Positions 10,864 through 21,900 of a stretch of DNA of 30,700 nucleotides are shown here, piece by piece. The stretch comes from Ectocarpus siliculosus (lineage: Eukaryota > Sar > Phaeophyceae > Ectocarpales > Ectocarpaceae). Location: positions 1,130,234 through 1,160,933 of the forward strand of contig FN649746.1 in NCBI GenBank assembly GCA_000310025.1, read 5' to 3'. Below the pieces are notes generated by a model that worked only from the letters and a program-made list of their open reading frames with translations, did no database searches and had not been told where the DNA came from. The position numbers were made by a program, and so were the translations under genes. Numbering within the stretch: position 1 is the stretch's first letter; every line of letters begins with the position of its first letter.

Positions 10864-11347
10864 CTGAACATTCATGTGTTGCGAAATCCAAGACGTAAGA
10901 ATAGTTGAAAATCGCCACCGGAGTGGACCGAGATTGTTTCGTCTTAAACTTCGTTTGACGTCGTAAAAGAGATTCGTTTCGACAGCAGCTGCAAACAACG
11001 GCCCAGGCATTTGCTCGACGGTTTTCTTAGTGTGCGAGATAGCTGCAGTCGTGGTATGTCCGGGGCATGGAATAAAGAAAAAGACGAAAGGCTCGCAATA
11101 TGAGCTGGCACGAAGATGTTCGAACGTGTTGTGCCAAAGGAGTTAGGGTTGATCGCTATGCCTGCCTGGAAGAGGGCGAGAAGGGAATGAGTTCGTGGCC
11201 GAACAATCTACCGGAGACGAAAACGATGACATGATCGACACGCTTGAGGGGCGGCTACACCATTGTCATCTCGAAAGGTTTACGTTGCAAGCAGCGGTGG
11301 AACGGAATGTGACCCCCTTCCCTGACAAATTCAAAATTGAAACTCAC
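10864..11347 (-). other. Intron 1 of the NB-ARC gene
   Basis: A 484-bp segment with donor GTGAGT and acceptor AATGTTCAG. Removing it joins LKGMML to EQMVSDQAAAQKELLANQ in frame. An upstream Met at 11010 could give an NB-ARC-only reading, but then the N-terminal exon would have no partner. Confidence 0.75.
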
Positions 11348-11842
11348 CAACATCATTCCCTTCAAGTCGGCGACCTCGCCCAAAACGGTGGCGATGCCGG
11401 CCAGACCCAAGTCGCCCACCAAGCGGTCGATACGTGCGTTCAGTGTAGCAAGCTCGTCCTTGACGCTGAAGGCCTTCACGATTTCCCATCTCATTCTTCG
11501 TTTTTTACACCGTTCCGCAAATTTCTCCGCCACCACAACGCAGTCCTTGAGCGGAGTCACATCTAGTCCCGAGCCAGGTTGTGGGATTTGCCTAAACTTG
11601 ACGATGACGCTTGCCGTCATGTACGTGCACCTCTTCTCTAGCGCTGCTAGCTCGTCTCGATTTTGTTGCACCGTCTCCACCGTCTCGCGCATAGCCGTGA
11701 GCGTCTTCAACACCGTACCAACTACCGGCAGCTCCCCACCATCCCCTCGATGAACAAACGATATCATGTCCACCGCGGTCGATCCCATCTTGAGGGCGAG
11801 GTTGGCAGCCTCGACAGCGGCATCGCTCAACGTTGTGACCAT
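11348..11842 (-). CDS. NB-ARC gene exon 1: MLKL-like helical N-terminal domain
   Basis: This exon has 165 codons from the ATG at 11842-11840 (MVTTLSDAAVEAANLALKMG) to DLKGMML, then donor gtgagt at 11347. It is entirely open. It reads as amphipathic helices (TLTAMRETVETVQQNRDEL, ALEKRCTYMTASVIV, VVVAEKFAERCKKR, ELATLNARIDRLVGDLGL), as in the N-terminal adaptor or four-helix domains of MLKL-like and CC-type immune proteins. The frame is also open upstream to 12145, but the family-like sequence begins at this Met. Confidence 0.85.
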
Positions 11843-12150
11843 ATTTCCATGCCGTCGAAGCAATGGTCTGTTGGCAGGGAGTAAATCCACGCAAAAGGGA
11901 GACTTCAGAATCAGTTTCGAGCGAAGCGCATTGCGGGTACAGTAGTTGCCAAGGGATCTCAGCTGGTCGGTTCCTACCCAGTCCGCACCACATGAATCGA
12001 AGAAAACTTGATCAAAGGTATGTACGTACCCCCAAGACAGGCCATTCCAGGTGGAGAACAAGGCAGATGATACAGCGGCGGGTGGAGGGAGATAATGTTG
12101 CGAAGGAGGCCGTTGAAGAGCGTGGGCTCCGTGATAATTCCACACACGCT

Positions 12151-12412
12151 GACCTGCCTACGATCGTTCAAGGGAATCTCAACATAGAGAAGACTCGTTC
12201 TTGTCTTCAAGCGATCCGCTTGCTCTAACCCCGTTTGTTGTGGCGATGTATTGAGAGCCGATTCCGTGTACTTCGGGCTCTGACCTGCCTACGATTTTTC
12301 GAGGGAATCTCAACATAGAGAAGACGCGTTGTTGTCTTCAAGAGATCCGCTCGCTCTAAACCCGTTTGTTGTGGCGATGTATGGAGAGCAGATTTCGGGT
12401 ACTTCGGGCTCG
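12151..12412. repeat. 131-bp tandem duplication upstream of the NB-ARC gene
   Basis: Unit 1 (12151-12281) and unit 2 (12282-12412) both start gacctgcctacgat, contain gggaatctcaacatagagaag and gtttgttgtggcgatgta (each within a longer match), and end cttcgggctc. They differ at about a dozen positions, so the duplication is not brand new. It lies about 310 bp upstream of the start codon of the NB-ARC gene, in its likely promoter or 5' UTR. Confidence 0.93.
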
Positions 12413-14041
12413 TCGTGTGATCAACTGCAACTGATCAGAACGCATCCGTTGACGCCAAAAATGCTGTTACAGGCCCGACCCGACAAAATCGCGAGAAATC
12501 GTGTTATGACGAGGTAATCAAGGCGTGTTGTCATCCGCCATGGCAGAGGGCGGCCCAGAGACCCTGGCAATGTCACCAACGATTGCTCTAAAAATGTAGA
12601 TCGTGAACAAAGACGGTTAGGAGAGATGCAACCAGGCACGATGGCGACAAGCATACAAATCCGGAACACTCCCACTTTTCGCTGACAGACGCCGTTCGCT
12701 TGCTGCGTTGGTGCGATCCTCTTCAAACAGATCCCACCTATTAACGAATACTTCAATACACCCCCTTCGACTGTGGTTCTACACTGAACGGAGAGTCTCT
12801 CTCTCTTTGTTTGTACAACATGTATGCCGGCGGAGGGGCCCGAATCGCAAGGTGAAAGAGGGGGGTAGGTGTTGTACAAAGAGATAAACCAACAACTGTA
12901 GTATTTGGAGGAGCGTAGCGTATCGACTGTATGTAAGGTGGGAGTAAATGCGCATGGCCGAGATGGAAAATGCCAGTGTATGCGGTTCGAGAAACCCTAC
13001 GTCTGGGGCTGAGCAGGTAGGTGTGTGAGAGAGTACAGCAAAGTATGTCAAAGATAGTGTTTTGGACCTCAATGGGCGCCCAGTGAAGCAAAGAGCATGC
13101 ATTCGATTGGTCGTGCACGTTGCGCAGCCTGGGAAGTCCTTGGCTGTCTCCATCTGTGCCGAACTGGTCACGTATGACCGAGAAACGGGGTGCCACCAAA
13201 ACGGGAATCATATAATAAACCACGGTTGTTGTTGGCAGCTCAGCACGATCGTTTTTCTTTTTCCCTCTGGGGGCTCGCAGCGGAGAAGAAATCCATCCGA
13301 GGTGCAAACGTCACTTCGCGCATCCAGTCATGATGACCACAGCGCAGCCGATTTCTAGCATGAGGCTACGACCATGTCAACAAGGCACACACACGTGGAG
13401 AGAGCTGTGGAGATCCAGCAGTTCCAAGCATACACTTGGTGGTCAGAGGTCAGGTTTGTGGGTAGGGCACCGATCACGCGTGGTGGGTTACGTGTAGGCG
13501 GGAGGTTGCACGCCGATTTGTGCAGCTAGCTCATCATCCCGCAAGTGAGTGGCGTTGAACCCACCTAACACGGCGGACTGGCAGCAGAGACAAAAACGGC
13601 GCGTTCAATGTCTACCCCGTCCTCCCAACCCCCCCCACCCCAACCTTCACACCAGGTTTGTGATCGGTACTCTGGCTCTCACAAAACATGCGACGTCAGT
13701 CGTAATGTCGTGATCGGTACTTGAAGTAGATTTTCGCTTCTCCGTCGGATAGAGCGAAGCAAATATTCTCGCACCGTTCTGTTTTTTGTTCTCCCTCGTG
13801 AATCGATGCTTCAAACGTCTGGTGCGGTGGTGGGGTCAACAACCAACCGCGCCAGAACATCGTGCCCACGAGAAAAGAGACCGTATGCAACTCTCTCTCA
13901 TCGGTGATCCCGTGTGTCCTATGCTTCCTCCCTTCCGAAGCTACAGCTAGTCTATTAGTAGTAATACGACTGCTGCAGTACCCTCGTCACAATAACCAAC
14001 TGGCCGTCCGAGTGGTGTATCATGGGTGGGGTACGATATGG

Positions 14042-14088
<47 letters not shown>

Positions 14089-15845
14089 TCTCGAGCGTGA
14101 GTGTGAGGCGGTGGTGCGCTGGTGCCGCCTCCAAAAATGTCTCCGCAAGCACGTTGTTTTTTGGGAAATACTATATAAACGACCCCCCCCCCCCTCTCCC
14201 GGAAAAGAATAAAATTGAGAACCCCCCTAAATAATCTTCAGAAAAAAAACATCTTTTCGCGCCGTTTCGTTGGGACTCATGCTGACCCTTGGGGATATGG
14301 ATATATGCACGGTCGCTCTACGCCTACAAGGCGTCGTGGGAGCTTGTTGGAGATGTACTGCTGTACACGACGGGCAGGGCTGGGTGAGCGCATACTCTTA
14401 ACTACTACGTACATGGTTTGGTGGGAGAGCAAACGAAGAAAAAAGCTGCGCGGCCCATTCATTGCACATGATGGTTCTTTTGAGGAGCGTTCATTCGTTG
14501 TTTTTTTGCAAATCTGCAGCTCTCAAGCCCTCTCTCTGAGCGCTTCGTAGTCTACACGCGAGCCGGAAGATAGTGTGCCCAACCGGTGGGGGAAACTCGA
14601 ATCTACCCCACCCGGGGAGATCGTACTTTGGTACTTGTGAGCCCCCTCCACATTTTGCACACGGGGTGCTCATCATGTAGGTAGGTGCGATGGGCTGCGG
14701 TACCAAGGGCGCGAGATTTGGAGGTGACTCGGCTCGCGTGCTAATAACAGGCACCGCCTTGATCACATCTTCTCAACGCGGATTGGAGAAAGCAGGTGAC
14801 ACATCGGTCATCGCAGGCGCACATGTACCAGACATACATGCACACAGGCCTGCTCTGCCTGTAGGTAGGTAGCAGGCGTCCCTGACGCTTGGGTCGGAAC
14901 TTGTCAACACTGCCAGGGTGCCTTTTCATGCTAAGAAACAGTACTCTTTGATGAATATTTACGTCTACAACCAACCATGGACAAACAAAAAACTCAAGTC
15001 ATTCGTCGATATCTGTCCCTATTCTACGTACGCCCATCCTCGTCATGTCCAATACTTGACAAATAGGCGAGACGACTTCCCCTGCCGCAGGCCACTTAAC
15101 TACATATACACTTTAACAAGACCGAGGAGGCTAAATACGAATGCACTTGTACGCAAAACTAGTACAGAGTGGTTCCAACAACAACAGAACGAAACCAGTT
15201 CGAGGCGAACCTCTTGTACAAAAAAACCGGGTGCCTCCTACGACGCCCTCACCTTATCCTAGCATCCTAGCCCCCGACTCCTTCACTGCTCTCCCCCTTC
15301 CGTACCAGAAGAAAACTCGTAATTTTGGTCACCTGCATGCTGTGCCGACATGTAAACAACCAGCCCAAGGTAAAACTGTCCCCGCCAAGCCAAGATCCTC
15401 AAACACGCCTCCAAACCCTGATTGATTCCGGGCGAGCAATCTTCGCCCCAACCCCCCAACCCCCCGCGGGCCGGCGAAAAATAATTCAAGACAGCGAGAA
15501 CCCGACTTTCTGTGCCCCGTATTCCTAGGCATATGGCAGGGGTCTACAGTAGAAAACATGTCGTCAAGTACTTCACATTGCACAGCCGCGCACACTTTGT
15601 GTTCCTTTGCTTGCTCTCTTCAAGAACGAGACGAGTCGCTTTACATCAATACTTCTCCCCAGAGAGGGGAGGCGGACGCAAAATCAGCGCTCATGCATGT
15701 GTGCGTTCCGTGTGTCGTTAGATGTGTGTACCACAAACACACCCAAAGCAGCGGCCTGATCACCGCCCGTCGCGCGGACTCCTCCCTCTCTCATTTACAA
15801 GTCCAGCAAAAAATAAATAATTAGGTTCTCAACCAAACAATATTT
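12413..15845. other. Region without a supportable gene
   Basis: I found no recognisable protein on either strand. The region contains a TC microsatellite (14044-14086), poly-C runs near 14184 and ordinary-looking unique sequence. The right end, below the stop codon at 15846, is the expected 3' UTR or flank of the large chromatin gene. Several short open frames exist, all with biased or unpatterned composition. Confidence 0.5.
14044..14086. repeat. (TC)n microsatellite
   Basis: An uninterrupted dinucleotide tract of about 43 bases in the gene-free stretch. It forces Ser-Leu or Arg-Glu repeats in overlapping open frames, which should not be taken as proteins. Confidence 0.97.
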
Positions 15846-15980
15846 TTAGTTGTTGCCCTTCTTGTTCGGCGTTCTCCCGCCGCCGCCTTTTCCTCCTCCC
15901 TTTAAGCTCGCTGCCTTCGGGTTCACCGGCTTCGGGGTCCCAGCTCTGCACAGGGGGCACGCCCACGGGCCCGCTGGATC
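15846..15980 (-). CDS. Chromatin gene exon 16: end of C-terminal PHD finger, stop codon
   Basis: Acceptor acccccag, then DPAGPWACPLCRAGTPKPVN, giving the W and last CxxC of the PHD finger. A short Lys/Gly-rich tail ends NKKGNN at TAA (15848-15846). Joined to exon 15 the finger reads continuously in phase 0. The basic tail could be a nuclear-localisation or DNA-contact segment. Confidence 0.9.
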   Translation of the reverse strand, partial: DPAGPWACPLCRAGTPKPVNPKAASLKGGGKGGGGRTPNKKGNN

Positions 15981-18900
15981 CTGGGGGTTCCGCGGTTCGA
16001 CAAAATACAAAAAAGAGGGGGAAATAACGCGCGCGTCCGGACGCAAGGCGTACACGGGAAGGGTTAAGGGATGAGAATGAGGGTGGGCGGGGGGGGTCGG
16101 GGCCGAAAGTCTTCGTTTCGCCTGCTGGGGGGACCCACCTTCCGCCCAGATCAAAGATACACATTGCGGCACAAAGCTCGCTGCGTGTCTCTTATGTGGT
16201 AGTCTTTGTCGCTCTCTCTGTCTATCGCACACGTGCTAAAATGTTTCCACGTCGAGCGTACCCCTCAAATGAAAACTCACGAGACTAGCATCTCTTCAAT
16301 TTTCGCATGAAAGCAAGGGGCCACAGGTCTGAAAATGGACCGCCTTCGGGAGAAAATAAGTTCATGAGGAAATATGACAGGGAGGGGGTACACAGACCGT
16401 ATTCCCTGACCCTAACCCTAACCCAACTTACCCGATTGTATGCTATATCCAACACATTTACGAAAAGGAATACCCGGCGAAGGCTACGGCTGAAAGTAAC
16501 ACCATGCCCGTGGCCGCCGCCGCCACCACCGGTGCTAACGAGCCAGGCCCGCCGCCCTACCGTTCGACTGCTCCTTCCTACACACCCCACCTTGGCCAAG
16601 TCGAGGCAGGGCTCCATGTGGAAGGACGCCGGGCAGTAGTCACAGCAGATCAGAGCTCCGCCCTCGCCGCATATTGAGCAAGTGGCCTGAGATACGCAAG
16701 ACAGAATTCATGAGCCGTTAAGAGTGTTCGTTTCGACGAGAGTAAGACAGACTGACTGGGGTCTTCATAGGGCAGCCCGCTAGCGCGGTCGATGCTAACC
16801 ATGACAAACACACACATCACATCGCCACTTTGTACCGGCACCAGCGTCACCTCGTCAAACGCACTCTGTTCTGTAAGAAAAACATGTTGCCTTTGCAAGA
16901 AAAATACCCCCCCCCCATCCCTCCCCTGCGCGCATGCACGGCTATGACTACACCCCGTCCCCCCCTTCCCCTCAACCCGCAAAACATCCCACCTCGTGGA
17001 CGCCCTTGAACAGGCGTGCGCCCTTGGGGGGCCCCGAAGATGGGGAGCTTTTTGGGCGCCCCCTCTTCTTTCCGGAGGGAGGGGGGGGTGCGTTGGCGTT
17101 GGTTCCCCCCCGCGAAGACCCCTCGTACAGCACGGCGGCATCAAGCGCGTAGGCTCGGTAGGCCACGGACTGCAGCGTGACCACCCTCATGGCGACCGCG
17201 GGGGAGGCCCACCCCTTGTTCCACCACTTCGCCAGCCACTCCTTCGTGATGCCGGCCTCCATCATCAGCAGCGCCTGGTTGCCACCAGCAAAAAAAAAAA
17301 CAATGATCATGAGACTGAAAATTCAGTTCGTTCGGTACGTCGATGCGCAACTTCTCGCCCCACCTCGGCATCCCTCTCTTCGTTTGTTGTATAGAATCGC
17401 ACACCGCACTACTGCTGTAGATGGAAAAATAGTCATGTGCTGAAAAAATGTGAGCGGGTGGTGCCACAAAAACTGCGGCCGTACTGTACACTCACAGCCG
17501 GCTGTCCCCCTGAGAGGAACCCTTCGCTACCAAAACGCAGAACCACGCTCTCTCGACCAAACACATCGCGTGCCAACATATGTTCGTATCTTGTTTGTGA
17601 AAGAGCAAAAAAGGGCAAAACCGCGCTTGACGAAACACACCGCGTGAAACAGCTTTTCGTTTTTTTTTTTCTCTTTCGAACCAGATGACTTGTCTTCCAA
17701 AAGCCCCAAAAACAAAAAAATTAAACTAAATAAAATGAAAACACATTTGAATACCTACCTCTAATTTATTCGTTGCGCTTTTTTGTCACGACAGAAAAGA
17801 AAAAAAAGGACGCACACAACAAAACACGCCACACCCCGACCCCAATCAAGCCCCCCCAAAGCGCGCACCTGCATGAGCTCCCTAGGCCCCGTCGCAACCA
17901 GCACGAACGCCCTCCATGCCGGATAGGAAACCCTCCTCCACTGCCCGGTCTTCCAAGCCTTCTCCGGCACCGCCTCCGCCAACTGCAGGACGGCGCTCCT
18001 AAGCCCGGACACGTCCACCTTCCCTTCCTTGACCTGGGCCTCGGGTTCGCGGCCGACGGGCTCCTCCGCTCCACCGCGGTTGCCGCCGCCTTTTCCCTTC
18101 TTCTTCGAAGATACCTCGGTCCTTGAAGCGCCGCTGCCGCCTTTGGATCGCTTCGCGGCTGGGGTGGATGAGCCCGCCCCTTCCGCAGTAGCCCCCAGAC
18201 CCCCCGCCGCCGCCGAGGCCGCCTTCAGTCGGCGGCTGGCGAATAACATGCACGACCCCTGGCAGACCTGTTTTGTGACAAACGTCATCATTTTTTGTTG
18301 TCCGTCGAAGGCGGGGGGGGGGGGGGGGGGGGACAAAATAACCCNNNNNNNNNNNNNNNNNNNNNNNNNNNNNNNNNNNNNNNNNNNNNNNNNNNNNNNN
18401 NNNNNNNNNNNNNNNNNNNNNNNNNNNNNNNNNNNNNNNNNNNNAGGGGCGTTTTAAACCCGGGAAATTTCCCCTTTCCTTTCTTTGCCTGGGCCTTGGG
18501 TTTGGGGGCCGAGGGGTTCTTCGTTTCCCCGGGGTTGGCCCCCCCTTTTTCCTTTTTTTTTGAAAAATCCTTGGTCCCTGAAGGCCCGGCTCCCCCTTTG
18601 GGTTCGTTTGGGGGTGGGGGGGGAGGACCCCCCCCTTTCCCCGGTACCCCCCAGCCCCCCCCCCCCCCCGGGGCCCCCTTTATTTGGGGGGTGGGGAAAT
18701 AACATCCCCGCCCCCGGGCAAACCTTTTTTTGGGAAAAATTTCTTATTTTTTTTTTTTCCTTGAAGGGGGGGGGGGGGGGGGGGGGGGGCAACAAAAGCA
18801 CACACGAGCGGAAGAAGAAACACCGTGTGTGTGTGTGTGTGTGTGCGGTTTACCACCGACCGCGCAAACCGGCTGACCAAAGACAATAATATGTCAGTCC

Positions 18901-21900
18901 TGTGGCGGCGTACCAAACACGTCCACTTTCCAACCGAACGTGTGTGTGTGTGTGGCGTTTCGATGCACTCGGCTAGTTGACACCTCGAAAGCCAAACGGC
19001 GACACGCACGGCAGTGGAACACACGAAACGCTTTCGGGGGCCTTCCAAAAAGGGGACGTACTCAAAACCCGGTTAACCAACAACAACGACCACAGCAATT
19101 TCAGCAACACCACCACCCACATCAAGGACAACGACAGCAAGAACAACCGCTTCACACGCACCTGGCATTGATCCACCGGGGCCCCTCTAATCGAGCAGTC
19201 TACCGGCTGGTGCCATGGCTGGCCGGAATCCGAACGCCGCACCTTTACGGCGACAAAAACAAGACGACGGCAATGTGCGCACAAGTCAGTCAGGAGTCGT
19301 CAGTCTCGGCGCAAACAAAGTTCTCGTTGATCACTCCACACAGCAGCAAAAACACGGAAGAAGGGCGTTCTGTTCTGCCCCCCAGATGTGAGTACACCCA
19401 TTGCCATTCGAGCACAGAAGAAACATATTCGTTTTTAACTAGCAAAAACCTACCGAGCAGGGTAGACGTAATGCTCAGGTAGGGTTTTCTGGCACCGACG
19501 GGCACAGCAGCGAAAAAAAAAAAAAAAAACGGGACGGTCTCCAACGTTTTGTTTGCATCTTGTGTGATACCGCCGTACATACTCTCGAGCAAGATTCGCT
19601 TCAGGTTTGTCGCCCTTTGTCTTGCGGCCTGCCGGTTAGAAACGGCACGACCCTTCTATTGTCCCGCTGAGACCTAGCACACGACCATAACCTTCCCATT
19701 GGTCCAAGGGTGAAAAGGTCATCGACAATTTGCAAAAAAATCCACCAGAAACACAAAGCCAACATCGACAAGCTCACAAACATAGTCACACGCGCGCGCC
19801 ATCGACGCCTAAAAACTAAAAAACCTAAACACAAACCCACGGGAACCCCCCCGCGCGCCCACATCAACACGCCAACAAACACCCGCGTGCCTACCAGTCT
19901 TGTCGATCCAGAGCCCCGACTGCCGTGGCCGCCGCGCCCCCCTCGCCGCCCGCCGGCACCGCCGCGGGCCCCACCCGCCACCTCCTTGCCCCCTCCGGCA
20001 CCCCCTTCTCCATCAGTCTCCTCCTCTTCTTCCCCCTCCGGGACGGTCTTGAGGCTGATGTTTAGCTGGGTACTGATCTCCTTCGCCAAGCGCGACTCGC
20101 TGCGAATGGGGCTGGAGTGCAAAGTTTTGGCCTGATGGGGGCACAATAAAGTAACAGCCGCGAGAAGGGATGTGCGTGTGTGGTGGAGGGTCGCCGTGTA
20201 GGTTCAATACCCTTCGCCGCGGGCGCATGCATGCATACCCAAGTGCCGGTAACGGGCGCGGGATCATACCAAAAGCAAGCGACGGGTCGCCAGTTGCTGC
20301 TACTGGCACCACCAGAGCTTCCCGCCCGAAGTACGACCTTGGTACTCACTCCCGCACATGCCGTTGACCCTGCACACACAACCGACAACAAGCAGACAAT
20401 ACATACGCAACAGCGTCCATACCAGTTTCCTTGTCAATACTCCCGCACATGCCCTTACCAGTTCCTCCACGGCCTCCCCGCGGAACACCGACCAACCCCC
20501 GGCGGCCTCTTTCTCCTCCTCTTCCCCCTCGCCGCCCTCCTTCGGCCCCGCCCCAGCCGCCGCCGTGGCGTAGGCCGGGGGCCGGCCGACACGCCCTTTC
20601 CCGCGGCCCCTCCGCAGCGCCGCCACCGCCCCCTCCGGCAACGCTCCCGCGTACACCGCGCCGGGGTCGCCGCGGAAGAGGAGGTAGACCTTGCCGTCCC
20701 GGTCCATCCCCAGCGGCCGGCTCACCGGCGACAGCTTCCGTCCCCTCGCGCGGAGCTCCCGCGCCCTCTCCGCCGCCTGGGCACGCCGCCACTCTCGGCG
20801 CTCGCGCGCCGTCATCTCGGTCCCGCCCCCGCTACTACCGCCACCGGTCTCTTTGGACGCCGGTGTGCTTTCCGCGGCGGCGGCGGCGGCGGTGGCGGCG
20901 GTGCCGTTGCCACCGCTATCATCCGACGCTGCTGTCTTCGGTGACTCCTCCGCTTCCGCTTCCGCTTCCGCTTCCGTTTCCGCTTCCGCCGGCGCTGAGG
21001 ACGACGACTCCGGTGCCGAGCGTGTCGGCGTCGAGAACGGGCTCGTGTGGGTGCTGTGGGAGAATGACGACGGTCGCGGCGCGCCTTTCTCCTTTCCTGC
21101 GGCTTCTCTCCCGCTACCGCTGCTGCCGCGACCGGCTGCAGCGGTTGGCCGCTCCGGACTGTCCCCGAACGTGGACTTCTCCTTTCTCGCTCGCTTGGAG
21201 CGGCGGGCGGGGATGACACCGTCGGCCTCCGCCTCGTCCGCGCCGCCGCCGCCGCCGCCGCCGCTCTCTGCTGCCGCTGCCGCCGCCGCTCCTTCTCCGC
21301 CCTGGTCCGGTGCGGCCGACGACTGCTGCTGCTCCTCTTCCGCCTCCTCCGCTTCCCCTTGCTCCTCCTTTTCCCCCTTCTCCTCCTCTTCCTCCTTGTC
21401 TTGCTCCTCCCCGTCCTCCTCCTCCGCTTCTGACTTATCCACTGCTTGTTCCGGTTTACCTTCGCCTGAGTCGGCCGGGTCGACACCACTATCATCATCG
21501 CCCCCCTCACCGTCCTTCTCCTCCTCATCCTCTTCGCCCTGGTTGGAACCTCCACCGCCGCTGCCACTGGACGCTGCTTTCCTCTTGCCCTTTCCTTCAC
21601 CCGCCTCCGCCGAATCTACCGACATATCTCGCGAAGCCCGAGACCCTGCGGTCTCCCCATCCCCCGTGGATTGGTCCTCTTCCTCGCCTCCTTCCTCCTC
21701 CTCCTCCTCTTCTTCCTCCTTTCCCCCCTCCTCCTCATCCTCGTCCTCCTCTCCCTCCTTCGCCTCCTCGTCCTCTTCCTCCTTCTCCTCTTCCTCCTCC
21801 TCCTCTTGCTGCTCTCGCTGCCGTCCTTTGCCCTCAGCACCGCCCTTCGGCCTCGAAGCCGTCGCCCCGGCAGGCGGAACGCCGGGGGTCGGCGAGAACA

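Larger units (their letters stand above)
8575..11842 (-). pseudogene. NB-ARC-TPR receptor-like gene, probably a pseudogene
   Basis: Two exons are visible: 11842-11348 and 10863-8575, joined by a GTGAGT...CAG intron in phase 0. In order they encode an MLKL-like helical N-terminal domain, an NB-ARC module and 42-residue tetratricopeptide repeats. NB-ARC parts seen are P-loop GDSGAGKTT, kinase-2-like LKCLVVADNLW, TVLLSTR and MHD-type YMHDAHSEFAR. The family is a STAND-class nucleotide-dependent switch, proposed in brown algae to act in pathogen recognition, with the TPRs as the variable ligand-binding part. The second exon is broken by a TAG at 10410-10408. Frame changes lie near 10003, 9818, 9353 and 9175; the first two compensate each other. 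Homology reads smoothly across each break, so it decayed recently or carries sequencing errors. The gene stands alone on this strand. The normal 3' end is uncertain. Confidence 0.85.

Noticed and set aside
15829-16232. Single long minus-strand frame through the last exon and intron
   Set aside because: Only the part after acceptor acccccag (15980) continues the PHD finger in phase; the upstream part is intron.
18029-18702. Open frames running through the N gap
   Set aside because: They exist only because N codons are not stops; the right half is the degraded duplicate.
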